This document shows positions 22,111 to 34,696 of a DNA stretch of 64,000 nucleotides, piece after piece. The stretch comes from Prochilodus magdalenae (taxonomy: Eukaryota > Chordata > Actinopteri > Characiformes > Prochilodontidae), in contig JAMWET010000794.1 in the NCBI GenBank assembly GCA_024036415.1, positions 1 to 64,000 of the forward strand, given 5' to 3'. Position numbers and translations under genes: made by a program. A model generated the notes under the pieces. The model saw only the letters and a list, made by a program, of their open reading frames with translations. It searched no databases and was not told the origin of the DNA. Each line of letters opens with the position of its first letter. The stretch's first letter is position 1.

Positions 22111-24470
22111 TCACATACAACACAAGCCCACCTATCCCCCCCCCCCCCTCTTCTCCCAGCACTTTTTTTTACCTCTAGCAATACGGTGACTTTCTCCTGC
22201 CCCCCCCGCCCGAGAAATACTATATGTCCCCGACTATCAGTCCGCGACGTGTGTCCATCTACATTCCATGTAATATCTCCCTTCTCGGGAAGGAAAGATA
22301 GAGTAAAGACGAACATCAGTGCAACTTATATCTTTAATGTATAACATTTAAAGTCACGGGTAGGTGATGATGAGTGGACTGGCATCCCTACTCTGTTCCA
22401 TGGAAGATATTGAAGACGAGACCACCGCGAGATGAACCGGCTTAGCAAGGATGGCGTTTATTTTTAGGTTTTGATGGTTAAAGATGGGAAAAGGTCTAAA
22501 CTAGGTAAAGGAATTAGGGAGTGAGTTAGTGGGTATTTATAGAGAGAAAAAAAGAGTAACGGAACATAGGGTTAAGTAATGGACAATGGAGGGTTGATTG
22601 TGCTTTTTGAGAAAAAAGGCTAAAGTATACGATGGGAAAAAGAAACCTCAATGGTCATGAGGAATAAAAACAGTAACTAAGGGAGGATGTTATTCGAGTA
22701 ATGATGAAGATGTGTAGAAAGGAGGTGGAGGGAAAAGGAAATCGGAACCAGGTACAGGAACATAGGTGGGAGGGTGATAAATGCTAACAGACTCATAATT
22801 CAGGGAGTTTTGTATTGATGGAGATTTTTTGGGTTAGGAAAACAGTGTTGTTATGAAAATACAACATTTGGACGACGTTGTATGGTGTGCATACTCTCTC
22901 CGATAGATGTTGAGTGGATGAGTAAGTATCACGAGATTCTAGATTTGAGCACAAGTCTTAAAAAATATGTGACCAAGCGGATATTGTATTTTCAGTTTTG
23001 GCTCCCTGTGGGTAATTTGTTGTAAATGTGATTATGGGTAGGAAATCAGACAAAGACAGGAAGAGCTTTCAAAGAAGCTAAAAGCATGTCTAGATGAGAT
23101 AAGATAGTAAAGTAGGTAAGACGCAGTAGCAAGGCGTCTAATGAAGGAGGAAGATAAAACCCCCGCTATAAGAGGGGGTACCACAGTGTTGCTTTGACGG
23201 CTTTGCTGTAGAGTCACTAGGTAAAGACATGAGATAAGAAGTCAGAGGGGTTGGGGAGTACACAAGGAGGTTACGGAGAAATGTGCACGTGGGAACTGTA
23301 GCGCGAGTGATAATGGTCACAATCTCTTTCTTCTACATGAATGCGAAACACAGGTAGGGAAGAGCGGTGCAGGTATGAGATGGTCAAAAGCAAACATGAG
23401 AGGGGGGAAGATACTAACCAGGAAAGAAGAGATTTTCAACGGTCCGATGAAAATTAAAAAAATAAAGTGAGGCCAGCAAATGGCCTGTTTCTGACGGAAG
23501 CCGTGAGTAAAAAAAAACGCAACAGAAAGAGCATATCTGTATTAATATATAGATCCGGAGCAATAAAAGAGAACATGACCTATTTGTTGAGAAAATGTGC
23601 AATAGTGTCACAGTCCTGACACAAGAAGAGACCCTTGGTTCTCAAAACTACACATGATTTCTGTATGGACTGTTCTGAGAAGAGAAGTGGACTGACTCAA
23701 CAAAACAAAATGAGATACTTTACCCTAGCGCTGACAGTAGGGACCCCAGAAGACGTTACAAATGACCTCTATGTAGGATACCAAGAGAGAGTACTCGATT
23801 GGTTATTTCTTTTCAAGGGCAGAGTCAAGTAAAGCTGAATGTCCCTTGGGGTGATGGATACAGTCGGAACAAGTGGAAGGGATCAGAACTCAGAGGCCTA
23901 GGATGCTGGGAGAAACGGAAGCCAGCACAGGGGAAATGCACAGGAGAGGCAGGCTCTCGAAAAGACAGACAAAGGTTTAACAAGAAGTATCGGAGTCCAG
24001 CATGGGATCAGGATCATGGGATTCCCTTCGCGAGTCTGGATAGAGTTACCGAGATGTATCGACCCGAGATCGGGTGCGATAACAGGAACCAAGAGCAGTC
24101 ACAGGTTCAATTTTACAGGATACAGTAGGGTCGAGCTCGGGAGTGGGAGTATAGGACGCTACAGGTGGTGTGGGCAGTGTGGCCAAGTGTGTTAAGAACA
24201 TCTACTGTCAAGAGATCACCCTCATAAAAGAGTATGGCACCGTATTAATCAGTCAGAAATAACAATATTACATTTAGTATGGAGAAAGGGCGTTTGATGG
24301 CACAAGTTTCAAATGAGTAAGTAGTTTTCCCTGGTAGTGATCTACGTAAAAGGGAGTTAGGTGTTACAATAAAAGACATGAGGCCTAATTCTAAATGTCA
24401 GTTGGTCTCATTAGATTAGAATATTTTGCTTATTATGGATTAGCGTAATGCTAAGTCTCATGTGTTTCTC
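22111..24470. other. Unassignable sequence
   Basis: No gene, repeat family or homology to other parts of the window recognised. By position it should hold Ig1 and Ig2 of gene C, but no Ig motif can be read. Sequence quality is suspect. Confidence 0.4.
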
Positions 24471-24560
24471 TTTTTTTTTGTTATTTTTTTGGTTTTTTTT
24501 TGTTTTGTTTTTTTTTTTTATTTGTTTTGTTTGGTTTTGTTTTTGGTTTTTGTTTTTGTT
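24471..24560 (+). repeat. T-rich low-complexity tract
   Basis: Runs of T broken by single A or G. Flanking blocks (24410-24470 and 24600-24670) match 42750-42900 in the gene D intron. Confidence 0.8.
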
Positions 24561-25019
24561 GAAATATAGTTTTACAGTGAATTAGATGATAAAAATTAGG
24601 GACCCATATTAAGGTGCCTGTGTCTTATTATGTAGGGATCCTGTTATATTTATACATTATTAGATTAGTGAGACTTTTAAAGAAAATATAAGCATTTACA
24701 AAATACATTTAGTTTTTCGCAGTGACGAAGTTCAGTAGACTATTTCACTTACAACCTCTGAAAAACACATATCCATTCACCAAAAACATAGATAAATACA
24801 CTCTTTCAACACACTCCCAAGGATCAGCATTAACCGCACCCACCCTGGGGGGTCCAATAGTCAACAGCCAAATGTTACAAAATTTCCCGAATTTAAAATT
24901 TTCACCCAGATGTATTTGATGGTCTCAAAACGAGCACAGCAAAGAATAAGATATTATGACGGTAGTAAGATAAAACAGACTCTCAATAACTGAGATTTTA
25001 CACTGCTTCTCTACCCTCG

Positions 25020-27249
25020 TATACAGATTTACTCGCACGCTCCACTGACTGTACGAACCTGGGTGGGAATCACAACTGTTCACTGGAGAGCTCAGTCACT
25101 CTTGAAGTGTAGAGACTACAGTCTTACAGGCACGCCGGAGATCGAGGAAGAATCAGACTCTGGTATAAAGGCAGCAGTTAGAACGTGCATGTCTCTTAAG
25201 TCTCAGAACATACACCTTCACCATTCAGACCAGCAAGCAGATCAGCGATTCGTAGTACTGGTGTAGGAGGAAGAGAGAGATAAACAAGTCACACATCATC
25301 ACAGAACAGTAAAACAGAGGTCTCATCTTCTGTAGGTGATGTATATACATGACTACAATCTAGTGTGTGTCCAGTGTGGAAAGTGAAGTTCTTTAATACC
25401 ACTAAAGCCCCACCAGTAGTATAAAAATCACTGTCCCTGATGCAGATGTAAGAGCAAGGGACTTACGGGGTTTAGTTCGTGTCTGCTTTGGTGGGCTGAT
25501 TTTGGATGGAATTGAACATTAGTGCTAAGTTTACGTTATCAGGATGGGTAGAAATATTAGTTTTACTCAGTAGACGTGGATCGTTTGTGCAGTGAAAGTC
25601 ATTGATCCTGAGTGTGTGCTATCCTCCAACAGCTGAAAGACTCTAAAACCTGAACTCACATCCAAGCCATAAAGGAGCTGCTGCACTGATTAGGAAATCA
25701 CAGTGGTTATGTTACTGTTAAGCATGGATCAGCCTGCTGGATGGAGGTTCTACTGGTCCAAACACCACCACAGAGCCCTGAGACACGCGAGGCCCGAGAC
25801 TTGAAACACCCCTCCTACAACAACAGCTCAGTTGAGTGTCTCTGATGGGAGAGGACAGTTACTGGTGCCAGTAGCTGGGAGAGGAGGAATTCCAGTCTAA
25901 TACACCTCCACTACTTTTGTATGCTCTCCTGGGATAAACACCACTGGTGAGTGTAGAACACATCTGTTCAAGTCCCCATATCCCCCACTAGTTGCTGCAG
26001 TATACTGTTGGACACGACGCGGGCCAAAATATATTAAAACGGACCTCCTCTCCTCCAATGCAATATGAAACAAAAAAACTACACAAGTAAATCACATTTT
26101 ACTATTTGCTGGCGGTACTGAAAATGAACAAGGCTAATAACAGTTTACATATTTAAAATAGATATCTGAATGGTCATTCTGTGTTTAAGGTGTGTCTCCT
26201 CCAGCTGAGTTTTTTTTTTCTGATGGTGAGTCCCAGCATCACGAACCACACCATTCACTTCTGATCCTATCTCATTGAGCTTTGTGAGGGACAGAGTAAC
26301 TCTAATGGATGGAGAAGTGAGATACACTCACCACAACACAGTGAGAAAGGTGTCAGATTGTTCATCAGGCTGGGGATCAGGTTACAGGATCTAAATACAA
26401 CATCAGCTCCCTCTCCCCATCCCACACACCTGGACGTGTAATGGTGTGAGTCTGAATCTGGAGAGAGCAGTAATCCTGTTAAAAATCGGAGAGCGCAGTA
26501 ATCCGTGTTAACATCACAGCTGCCACAACAGTGAGTATACATGTAGGGTGAATGTTTACTTATTCAGGGAAAATGCACCCTGAACATGGATCCACGCCAC
26601 TTGAACATTAAGTCGAATTGTCGTAACCAGAGAGGGCCGGTTGAAGAGAGAATGAAGTCTGCAGTGGTTTGTTATAGTAGGACCACACCAGTAGTGATAT
26701 GCAGTGCTTCGTTCAGGGGGGGTTATGGCCGTAAAGTCCCACACAATGTGGGTCATCGCATCTTGTATTCCTCAGACTGCAAGCCGCTATTTCTAATCCA
26801 TATTTTGAGCTGACCTCACGGTCGCAATGATGTTTTGCAAGATCGAGGATCACTATACACACAGGGTTCTTGAAGGATGACCTGATCACTCTACACTGAC
26901 ACTCATTAATACGGTTGATACTCGCTCGTACCTAGCAAGCATGTGTACTCCTGATGGTCTGTGTTCAGCCTGGACTGAGAGCCCTGTTACACTACACTGT
27001 ACCATGAGGGAGCATGATCCTCTTGACTCTACAGTCGATGCATGTTTATATCACCACACAAACTCCTCCAAACCTCACAGCTGAGATTCTATAAAGATCA
27101 CGGATCACTCCGCAACGTCAGAACTCAGAGCAGACTATACAGGAGAGATGACCATCCGTACTGTCAGACGTCAAAGTCAGATGAAGGTCTCTACCACTGT
27201 AAACACCCAGAGAGAGGAGAGTCTCCAGAGAGTTGGATCTCAGTCACAG
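25020..27249 (+). pseudogene. Gene C Ig exons, heavily indel-ridden
   Basis: Garbled copies of gene D Ig exons in the right order. 25057-25270 is a possible extra Ig (TYTFTIQTS then YWC after frame changes). 25650-25945 matches Ig3 at 43080-43355. 26185-26535 matches Ig4 at 43951-44229. 26900-27249 matches Ig5 at 44532-44777. Differences are dominated by small insertions that break the frame every few tens of bases, while the last 90 bases (DEGLYHCKHPERGESPESW, donor at 27250) are clean. Either strong decay or an unpolished long-read consensus. Confidence 0.65.
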
Positions 27250-27328
27250 GTGAGGAGTCAATAATCTAAAAATAAGATTTTTGAAAATGTTTGAATGTAA
27301 ATGAATATTTATGTGTCTACACATTCAG

Positions 27329-27436
27329 CTGCTGAATCTACTGTCGGTCTGCTGATTAAAATGGCCGTGGGAGCAAGTGTGGCTGTGCTGTTCATCATCT
27401 TGTTGCCACTGCTGTGCTGCTGCAAAGCCAAGAAAG
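27329..27436 (+). CDS. Gene C transmembrane exon
   Basis: A 108-bp phase 1-1 exon encoding AAESTVGLLIKMAVGASVAV and LFIILLPLLCCCKAKKG. A Lys before the helix and a Pro inside it differ from gene D. Confidence 0.8.
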
Positions 27437-30400
27437 GTCTGACCATTTAACCAGATAATAACATTAGAAACATACAGAGCATAAAGCACTAGTTCATTTA
27501 TTACTGTGTAGGCCAGATGATGAATGTCTGTCTCCCTCTGCAGGAAACCAGCAGAACGTCAACCAGACATCAGACCAGAACCAGAGAGAGTCAGGAGGTG
27601 AAGACTCTCAAGCTGGATGCTCACCACTGCAGGCTGGTCGGAAAAAGAGTGAATGAGTATTTTTCTCTTTTATACCTCAGCTGAAAGCTTTGTTCCTATT
27701 AGGGCTGCATGATATAAACTAAATGTAGTATATTATGTTACTGTCACTTACAGTGGTGTTTGCCCCCTACTTGTTTTTTTTTTTTTTTTGCATGTTTGTC
27801 ACTCTTTGTGATGTTGGACAAACAGATTACTGAACTAAAAGCAAGGCACAGTTTATTAAACAGGTTTGTACTAAACATAGCAACAACAAGAACAAGAAGA
27901 TACAATGAAGGGCTAAACTGAGTCAGAGTCAATAAACAGGCAAGAGTTAAACCAAGCAGACAATCAGACCAGAGGTATCAAAGGGAACAAACTAGAGGAG
28001 TAAACCAGAGAATCAAAAGTCAAAAGCCAGAGTAACACAAGATCAAACAGAGAGAGATTGCTCAGTATGCAACAGAGTGGCAATACTTTGCAATGAGCCA
28101 GTGCCAGAGATTAGTCAGGTGACTAATCAATATTCAGGAGACCGAGAGTGAGGCAACAGGGTGTGACTGAGAAAGGATGAACATGTGACATCAGGTGGTG
28201 GGTTATAGGAAATGGAGTCCGGAAGGTCAAAGGTGAAGAGAGGAGAACCAGCAGGCATAACACTCCTAATGTTTCACATAATCAAACAATTCAAATAATT
28301 TAAATATTAGTCAAAGACAACACAAGTAAACACTAAATGCAGTGTTTAAATGAATATTTTTATTATTAAGGGAGAAAAAATATTTAAACCTACATGGCCC
28401 TATGTGAAAAAGTGTATGTCCCCCAATTAGAACATAACTGTGGTTTATCACAGCTAAGTTCAATTTCTCTACCCATACCCAGACCTGATTACTGCCACAC
28501 CTTTTCTTAATCAAAAAGTCACTTAAATAGGACCTGCCTGACAAAGCAAAGTAGACCAAAAGATACTCAATAGCTAGACATCATGCCAAGATCCAAAGAA
28601 ATTCAGAAACAAATGAGAAAGTAATTTAAATTAAGCAGTCTGGAAAAGGTTATAAAGCCATTTCTAAAGTTTTGGGACTCCAGTCGGATACTTTCATGGA
28701 AATGTGAAGAACAACAAATAAACAGAACAGTGATTCAAATGAGCTCAACCCCGATTCAAATTAAAAGACAATATTGGTCATCAGAGGCTTTGATGGGGCT
28801 CCCATTAGTTGCTAACATTTGCCTCCAACACATCACCGGCAGGAAGAGTTGCTGCCCTGTTAGCTACAGTACCGCTGGGAACGGCTCTACCACTGATCTA
28901 CTGTCCCTATACCTCCTACTCAGTACACACAGCTGTGATGTTACCATGCTATCTATATGCTGTGCACTGAGGAGTTAGGAGTTAGACAGAGCCTGTCCAG
29001 ACACTGTTTCACTGTTCAGAAGAACTGCATTACACAGAGTGAGCCTTTCATCATCAGTGTTTCAGTGTTCTATTGGTGGGAACTCCAACAATGTGGTTAT
29101 GCATCAGTGTCATTCAACAGCAATGCTTCCTATTCACCCTAAAATTGTACAAAACAAATCTCATACTTTATGTACTTTATGTAGATCAGTTCATCTTCTA
29201 CCCACTTAACTACTCAGTGTAACAGAAACACTGACCGTGCCACTGCAACTCTGCACACACTGTAATACCACGTGTGCCAGTCACCCAGTAACTAACACAA
29301 ACTATTCTGTATCAGGTGATACTGCAGAGGGGCTCATCAGCGTCATTTACTCAAAGGTTGTGGTAAAGAATAAGAGATCCACGGACAAAGGTACATTCTG
29401 ACAGATATACAATACTTTCATATGTCATGTAGTATCATATCCAGTCAGCTTATATGTCTGCAGTGCATTCAGTCCGAGTGAATTCAAGACTCTATACATG
29501 GCATTATTTTCTTATTACTCATCAGGCCAAGATATTACAGAAGGGACTGAAGACTTACAGACTGAAGCCATATACTCAAATCTAGAGTCGGACACAGCTA
29601 CAGGTATCCCCGCTATATCCCTTTATATCTACAATATACACATACAGTGTGAATATTCGATCATTGTACTAACAGAAAGGGTTTTTACGTGCTGAATGAA
29701 AGCTGCCATAACTGTCACAGTGTGGTATAGGAAGTGTGTACGATGTTTAGGATGCTATGTTAAGGTTTTAACTGGATTTGCTTTTGTTGTGTGTCTGCAG
29801 ATGTTGACGTTGGCTCCACAGATAGGATGTATGCTGAAATTAAAATAAAGAAAAAGAGGAAATCAAAGAAAAAGCACGGTAGAGCTTTCGTACATTTTAC
29901 CATTCCTCTTAAATAACTTATTTTCTAAAAAATATAAATAAAAAATAGCTTAAGTTCTAAGCTTTAATATATTATACAGAATTAATAAGTCTGTGGGACA
30001 GATACCATAGTAGAAATATTATTTTGGGTGAGATGTTGGTCAGTTCCATAGTGGTTCCAAATGACTGAGACTAACAAGTTCTAGGCATTTACAAGGTAAC
30101 TGTGATACACAAATCCACTGTACTACAGCCCCAACTCCAGAACAGGAAGCAGAGATCAGTAAATTCTGCTTGTTCTGTATTCATTATGAAAGGTAGAAAA
30201 CACAATGTTTATATCTTATAGTATACTTATATAGTATAAGTGTACTGGTAACAACTTGGACGTCTCTTACCTTTCTTTGGACTAGAGAACATGTTCATTA
30301 TTTCCATAAACAATCTGAAAGACCTAACAATCTTTACAGACCACAGTACACTTTTCCATTGTGTATCAAGTCTTTACCAGATGAGCCTTGGATGACTTGG

Positions 30401-30595
30401 TTTTAAACTGTTCCTTTTTACACCTGTTTAGAGAAAACTAGTGACAGGTCAGCTTTAAACTGAACTCTCAAACTGATAACAGTTCATCATGTTTATAGTC
30501 ACATATAAATGATGTTCACATGTAAAACACTTTCTAAATGGTGATGTTCTTTTAAAGGTCTCGGAGGAGAGAGCACAGAAGCAGAACATTACTGA
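27329..30595 (+). CDS. Gene C: 3' half, transmembrane and ITIM tail
   Basis: Six clean exons in phase 1: 27329-27436 (transmembrane), 27544-27597, 29316-29390, 29526-29603, 29801-29878 and 30558-30595 (stop TGA 30593-30595). The product of this part has the helix LLIKMAVGASVAVLFIILLP, then GNQQNVNQTS, VIYSKV (canonical ITIM), AIYSNL and RMYAEI (ITIM-like), and a Lys-rich stretch before GLGGESTEAEHY. It parallels gene B exon by exon, with one extra tail exon. A read-through of 27597 would stop at a nearby TGA and give a short tail. Whether the gene makes protein depends on the damaged Ig section. Confidence 0.75.
27750..28720 (-). repeat. Tc1/mariner-type element with nested insertion
   Basis: The flanks 27750-27815 (CAGTGGTGTTTGCCCCCTAC) and 28262-28480 (TATTATTAAGGGAGAAAA, then CCTACATGGCCCTATGTGAA) match a miniature Tc1/mariner-like element I know from fish. 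They are separated by about 440 bp of another A-rich dispersed repeat, of a style also seen at 40490-40780. No transposase frame. Confidence 0.5.
28720..29160 (+). repeat. Intron block shared by genes C and D
   Basis: Aligns with 45780-46220 in gene D (shared words TTGGTCATCAGAGGCTTTGA and GGGCTCCCAT, then CACAGCTGTGATGTTACC). Part of the gene duplication. Confidence 0.7.
29316..29390 (+). CDS. Gene C ITIM exon
   Basis: A 75-bp phase 1-1 exon encoding GDTAEGLISVIYSKVVVKNK and RSTDK. VIYSKV is a canonical ITIM. Confidence 0.85.
29526..29603 (+). CDS. Gene C tail exon with AIYSNL
   Basis: A 78-bp phase 1-1 exon encoding GQDITEGTEDLQTEAIYSNL and ESDTATG. Two codons longer than its gene B counterpart. 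Confidence 0.8.
29801..29878 (+). CDS. Gene C tail exon with RMYAEI
   Basis: A 78-bp phase 1-1 exon after GTGTCTGCAG encoding DVDVGSTDRMYAEIKIKKKR and KSKKKHG. YAEI is the core common in CD22/FCRL-type ITIMs, here with Arg at -2. Strongly basic end. Confidence 0.75.
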
Positions 30596-30686
30596 AGATG
30601 TGAGAGGAAGCAGCACACCAGCTGGTCATACCTGCACGTATACGATACTGCAGAGTCAGCTTTTACTGTTTGTACAGAGACAGTAC

Positions 30687-30696
30687 AATAAATAAA
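30687..30696 (+). promoter_or_regulatory. Poly(A) signals of gene C
   Basis: Two overlapping AATAAA 92 bp after the stop. Confidence 0.65.
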
Positions 30697-30730
30697 CCAG
30701 AAACATAGAAGAACACGTCAACCAGCTGAA

Positions 30731-30830
30731 GCGGGCTCTCAGGGGGTGCAGCCGTCTAAGCACTGGCTCTATTGTCAGGAGGTTGTAAGCTCAGTTCCCG
30801 GCATTGCTGCAGCTGAGGTCCTGGTCATAT
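30731..30830 (+). repeat. Possible tRNA-derived SINE remnant
   Basis: GGGTGCAGCCGTCTAAGCAC and GTAAGCTCAGTTCCCGGC resemble A- and B-box regions of tRNA-derived SINEs. Degraded. Confidence 0.4.
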
Positions 30831-30903
30831 ATTAATTTCTTTGTCATATTTTATTCATAAATGTATATTTACTGTTTTCAGTTCTTCCTTTTTTTGGATT
30901 GGC

Positions 30904-30945
30904 TGATTGATTGATTGATTGATTGAGTGGTTGATTGATTGATTT
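30904..30945 (+). repeat. (GATT)n microsatellite
   Basis: About ten GATT units with one GAGTGG break. Confidence 0.85.
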
Positions 30946-32399
30946 CTGATTATGAAGTATTATATTTCTGCTATTTTATCTGATAAAAGGATTAATCAGT
31001 GTGTTTGTGTTCTTTTATGAAGTTGGATAACATCTGTAGACTCATCACCAGTAAGCATCTGCATCAGTGATAAGCACAGTGTGAATGAAGCAGCTTCAGG
31101 ACAGTCTGCTCACTGTGGAGTTTATTACTCTTGAACTCTTAGACATGTCTGATGTAAATGCTTTGTGCTGAATGTTTCTATTTGTATTCTAAACATGTTT
31201 GTTCTGTTTTTATATTTTTGATTGATTGAAGCTTTTTAAGTAGCATCACTCGCTGACTTTGCTGTACTGTCTTCACTGCAGATGATAGTAAATACAGAAG
31301 CCCATATTAACATAGAAGTTTCTCATGTTCTCATGTATTTAGAATGTAATGGGTGAGATCAGTTCTGTAATCCACAAAGTGCATTTACAGTTTGAACACT
31401 CCTGGTCAAACGAGGTGTTTTGTTGAGTATAACCTACTGGGTGAAACACCATGTTATTACAGTCCTCTCTCCTTCAGCCACATTGTAGTCCTCCTTTAAG
31501 GTGGGTGGCGTCTTGGCGGCATAGAAGCAAAGCTAAAACTAAGACAAGAGCTAACGCTAAGCTAGCATCTTCAGGTTGCCCTCTAATGTCCGGCTAACTG
31601 CTACTGGCGCCCCTAAAGGAGAAGCTATATTCATGTGTTGTAAAACAGAAGCTCCTATAGCGTCTTCAGGTATAAATCAGTCATTGTGTATCATGCAACT
31701 AAATGAATAAAGACCACCAATTTGGACATATGAACCCCCTTTTTTTGCATGAGTGAATTTTTAATGACAGTCACAAGTGTGAAAAACTGCGTTGACCAGT
31801 TGATACAGCATATTCTCAACAGCCATAGAGTCATTATCCTACATATTCCAAATCCTCCACTATCTATGAGCTTTTACTGAAAGGACTGTAAAACCATGTA
31901 GCTGTTTGTCACAGGCATTTTTACCCAAGGAACATGATTTAATGTACATTAGGTTAAACTCAGAAAGCTTAGATATACAAAGGCTTAATCATCTGGGTCT
32001 GAACTGCCATTAATCGTCAAGTCAAGGCCAGAACCGTATGGCATCAATATGTTTATGATCCATTCATGGCTTACCTGGGCTTATTTGAAGTGACATCAAA
32101 TCTCAGTGACTGTAGTCGATCAGATGGTGACAGAAAACTGATGGTAGAAAACCACATGCTTTAAAACATGAGCTAAACCGGCAGCTAAAGCTACAACTGG
32201 AGCCTCAAATTTAAGAACAGATTGGAGGAATAGTAGATATCAAAGATTGCTGGTTGAAAGGCTGAAGGCTAAGAAAGCTTGGTGTTCATAATACGAGACT
32301 TTCAGAGGAGCAAGGCCATTTAGAGCTTTATATGCCATGAGAAGATTTTTATACTCAGTGCAAAATTAAATTGGCAATGATAATGATAAAACATGTCTA
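30946..32399. other. Intergenic, gene C to B' relic
   Basis: No gene. Around 32230-32370 (GAGGAGCAAGGCCATTTAGA) there is text typical of fish interspersed repeats. Confidence 0.4.
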
Positions 32400-32937
32400 T
32401 CCCTGTACACAATTCAAATACTAAGATCCACAAATAACCAGTACATTCACAGTATAAGAAGTTTACTATATATACACACCTCACCTAGGTATTGTCCAGT
32501 GTGAATAAGTGAAACCAGCACTAAAGAAGAGAAAGAGAGAAACACTGAACACTGCCCACAACTTTCTTTTAGTAACTGCACAGACGCTACACATTTCATA
32601 TGTCCTAGAAATAAGCTATTAAATAAACTATTAATATATATTTTATCTTATGAGAGAACTTTAAAGCCATCAGACAAACCGGCCGCTAAATACCATACGT
32701 GATTAAACATGAAGTGTTATCTGTAAATCTGAAGCTATATTCACACCTCATGATGCACCAGAGCAAAGCCACACAGCTCATCAGAGGCCCTAAACACCCC
32801 TGTTAACACACATCACCAACACTGAGCATCTCTGTAGTGCTGCTAACAGAGCAGTTTGTGTTCTATACTTTTAAAGCATCCTGTAAACCTCAATCAGCCC
32901 CAGTACAAATCTGAACATTCAGAACAGAAACTCTAGT
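32400..32937 (-). pseudogene. B' relic: leader exon and intron 1 of a second B-like gene
   Basis: Aligns base for base with 12500-13008 of gene B. A 36-bp leader exon 2 equivalent survives at 32520-32485 on the - strand (LLVSLIHTGQYLG) with AG and GT borders. No exon 1 and no Ig exons are present. At about 32938 the sequence switches to homology with 14115, the upstream flank of gene C. Confidence 0.75.
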
Positions 32938-34652
32938 TACTAAAGTCCACTGCTATTTCTTCTGTGCTTTGTGTGTCGAGCAGCAGATGGTGGTTGCTGC
33001 TGCAGCAGGAAACCAGCTACTGCACATCTGTTCAGTAAGCAAACTTATCAGTGTTGGCCATGTACAGTAGCTGACCACGGTGTTGTTCTCTGCAGATATA
33101 GAGATCTTCCATCCTGATTACCTAGAGACACTGTCACTGGTGTAGAGTCTGAAGAGAAACATGCGTCTCATTTAATATGCGACAGATCATTATCAGGATC
33201 ATCTGATACATTAACACAGAGAGAGAAAGAGAGAAAGAGAGATAGCTTTAACTTGCATTTGTGGATTGCATGGCAAACTGTGATCTCAAATAATGATTTC
33301 TGGAAGTGTGTCTGGGCTCATGCAGTAATTCCCATTCCAGTACAGAATCATGCCTGTTTTTAATGCACATCAAGTTCTAAATTAGTTTTATGAAATTGTA
33401 GAATGTCTCACTTTCAACATCTGATATGAGCGCTACATTCTATAGTGCATAAAATAAAGGGCTATTAGAGTTTAGGCTACTCTAGCCACCTCTGTATTAA
33501 TCACAGTGAACTGATATGTGAGCCTGACATTGAGAAAATGCTCACCAACATCTTCGCTGTAACATCCCTCCCCCACCTCCTTCTTCAGAGTAAACAGCAA
33601 TAGGTGAACTAGAACAGAAGCAAACCACAACCTCAAACTCTCTGCTCTCAGACCCCAGAGACTCACTCGCAAGCAAGTGGATGGTGAAAATAAATACAAC
33701 ACCCTTTTTTGAGATAAAAATGTACATTGTGTACCTGTGTGTACCTGTGCAGGGTGCACTTATTTTAAGTTAATGAGTATTAGATGGAAGAGGTGTAGTA
33801 CAGTGTGACTATTGGAGAAAAAGTTCTCCTGTATTGTTCCTTATAACAGCAGAGCTGAATGAGTCTGCTGCTGAAAGTGCTTCGCTGTCTGAACAGTATG
33901 TCGTAGAGGGGGTGTGATGTGTTTGACCAGGAAAGCAGTGAGTTTGTTAAGTGTCCTCTTTTCAGCCACCACCTTAAAACTGTTAATTGGGCATCCCAAA
34001 ACTGAGCCAGCCTTTCAAACCAGTTTATTGAGGCTTTTTGCATCTCCCCATCCGATGCGGTCTCCCCCAACAGACTGTCGCAGAAATGGTAGCACCTGCA
34101 ACAACAGACTGATAGAAGATCACCAGTATCTTGATTCATACAGTAAATGACAAACATTCTCAAAACAGAGAGTCTGCTCATCCTCTGTATGCTCCAGTAC
34201 AGTTTATTCAGTAGGACACCCAGGTATTTGTGGGCACTGTGTGCATGTTACAACTGTCATGTCCTGTCTTGTCTTGCCCCTGTATATATACGTTTTCTCT
34301 TGTAGCTCCACACCTTCTCAGGTGTTAGTCGTACTGCTTAAAGTTAAATAAATCACAATCAGTTTATGGCTCTTCTGGTGTACAATTAGAACATTTTGAA
34401 ATGTCAGTTAATAGGTTTCAGCATCATATTTAAAAAAAGTGGCGAGACATGTTTCTTGGTATATGTACGTGGTGTGCAGCTCCCTGCACAGAGTCCCGCT
34501 TTCGTCTTAGTGGAAAACGAATCCGTGTGGAGGCAGTGTGTTCAGCACCAAAAATGGTTTGTTGTTATGTATCACATTCTCAGAGGGCCTGGTGTCACTC
34601 CACCTCCACTCCTACTGTAAAATCTGCAGGTACTGTGTATACAACTGGTATG

Positions 34653-34653
<1 letters not shown>

Positions 34654-34692
<39 letters not shown>
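34654..34692 (+). repeat. (TG)n microsatellite
   Basis: About 19 TG units. Confidence 0.95.

Positions 34693-34696
<4 letters not shown>

Noticed and set aside
23635..24128. Overlapping frames of 65 and 109 residues
   Set aside because: In the suspect interval, with no domain or similarity to the Ig exons expected there.
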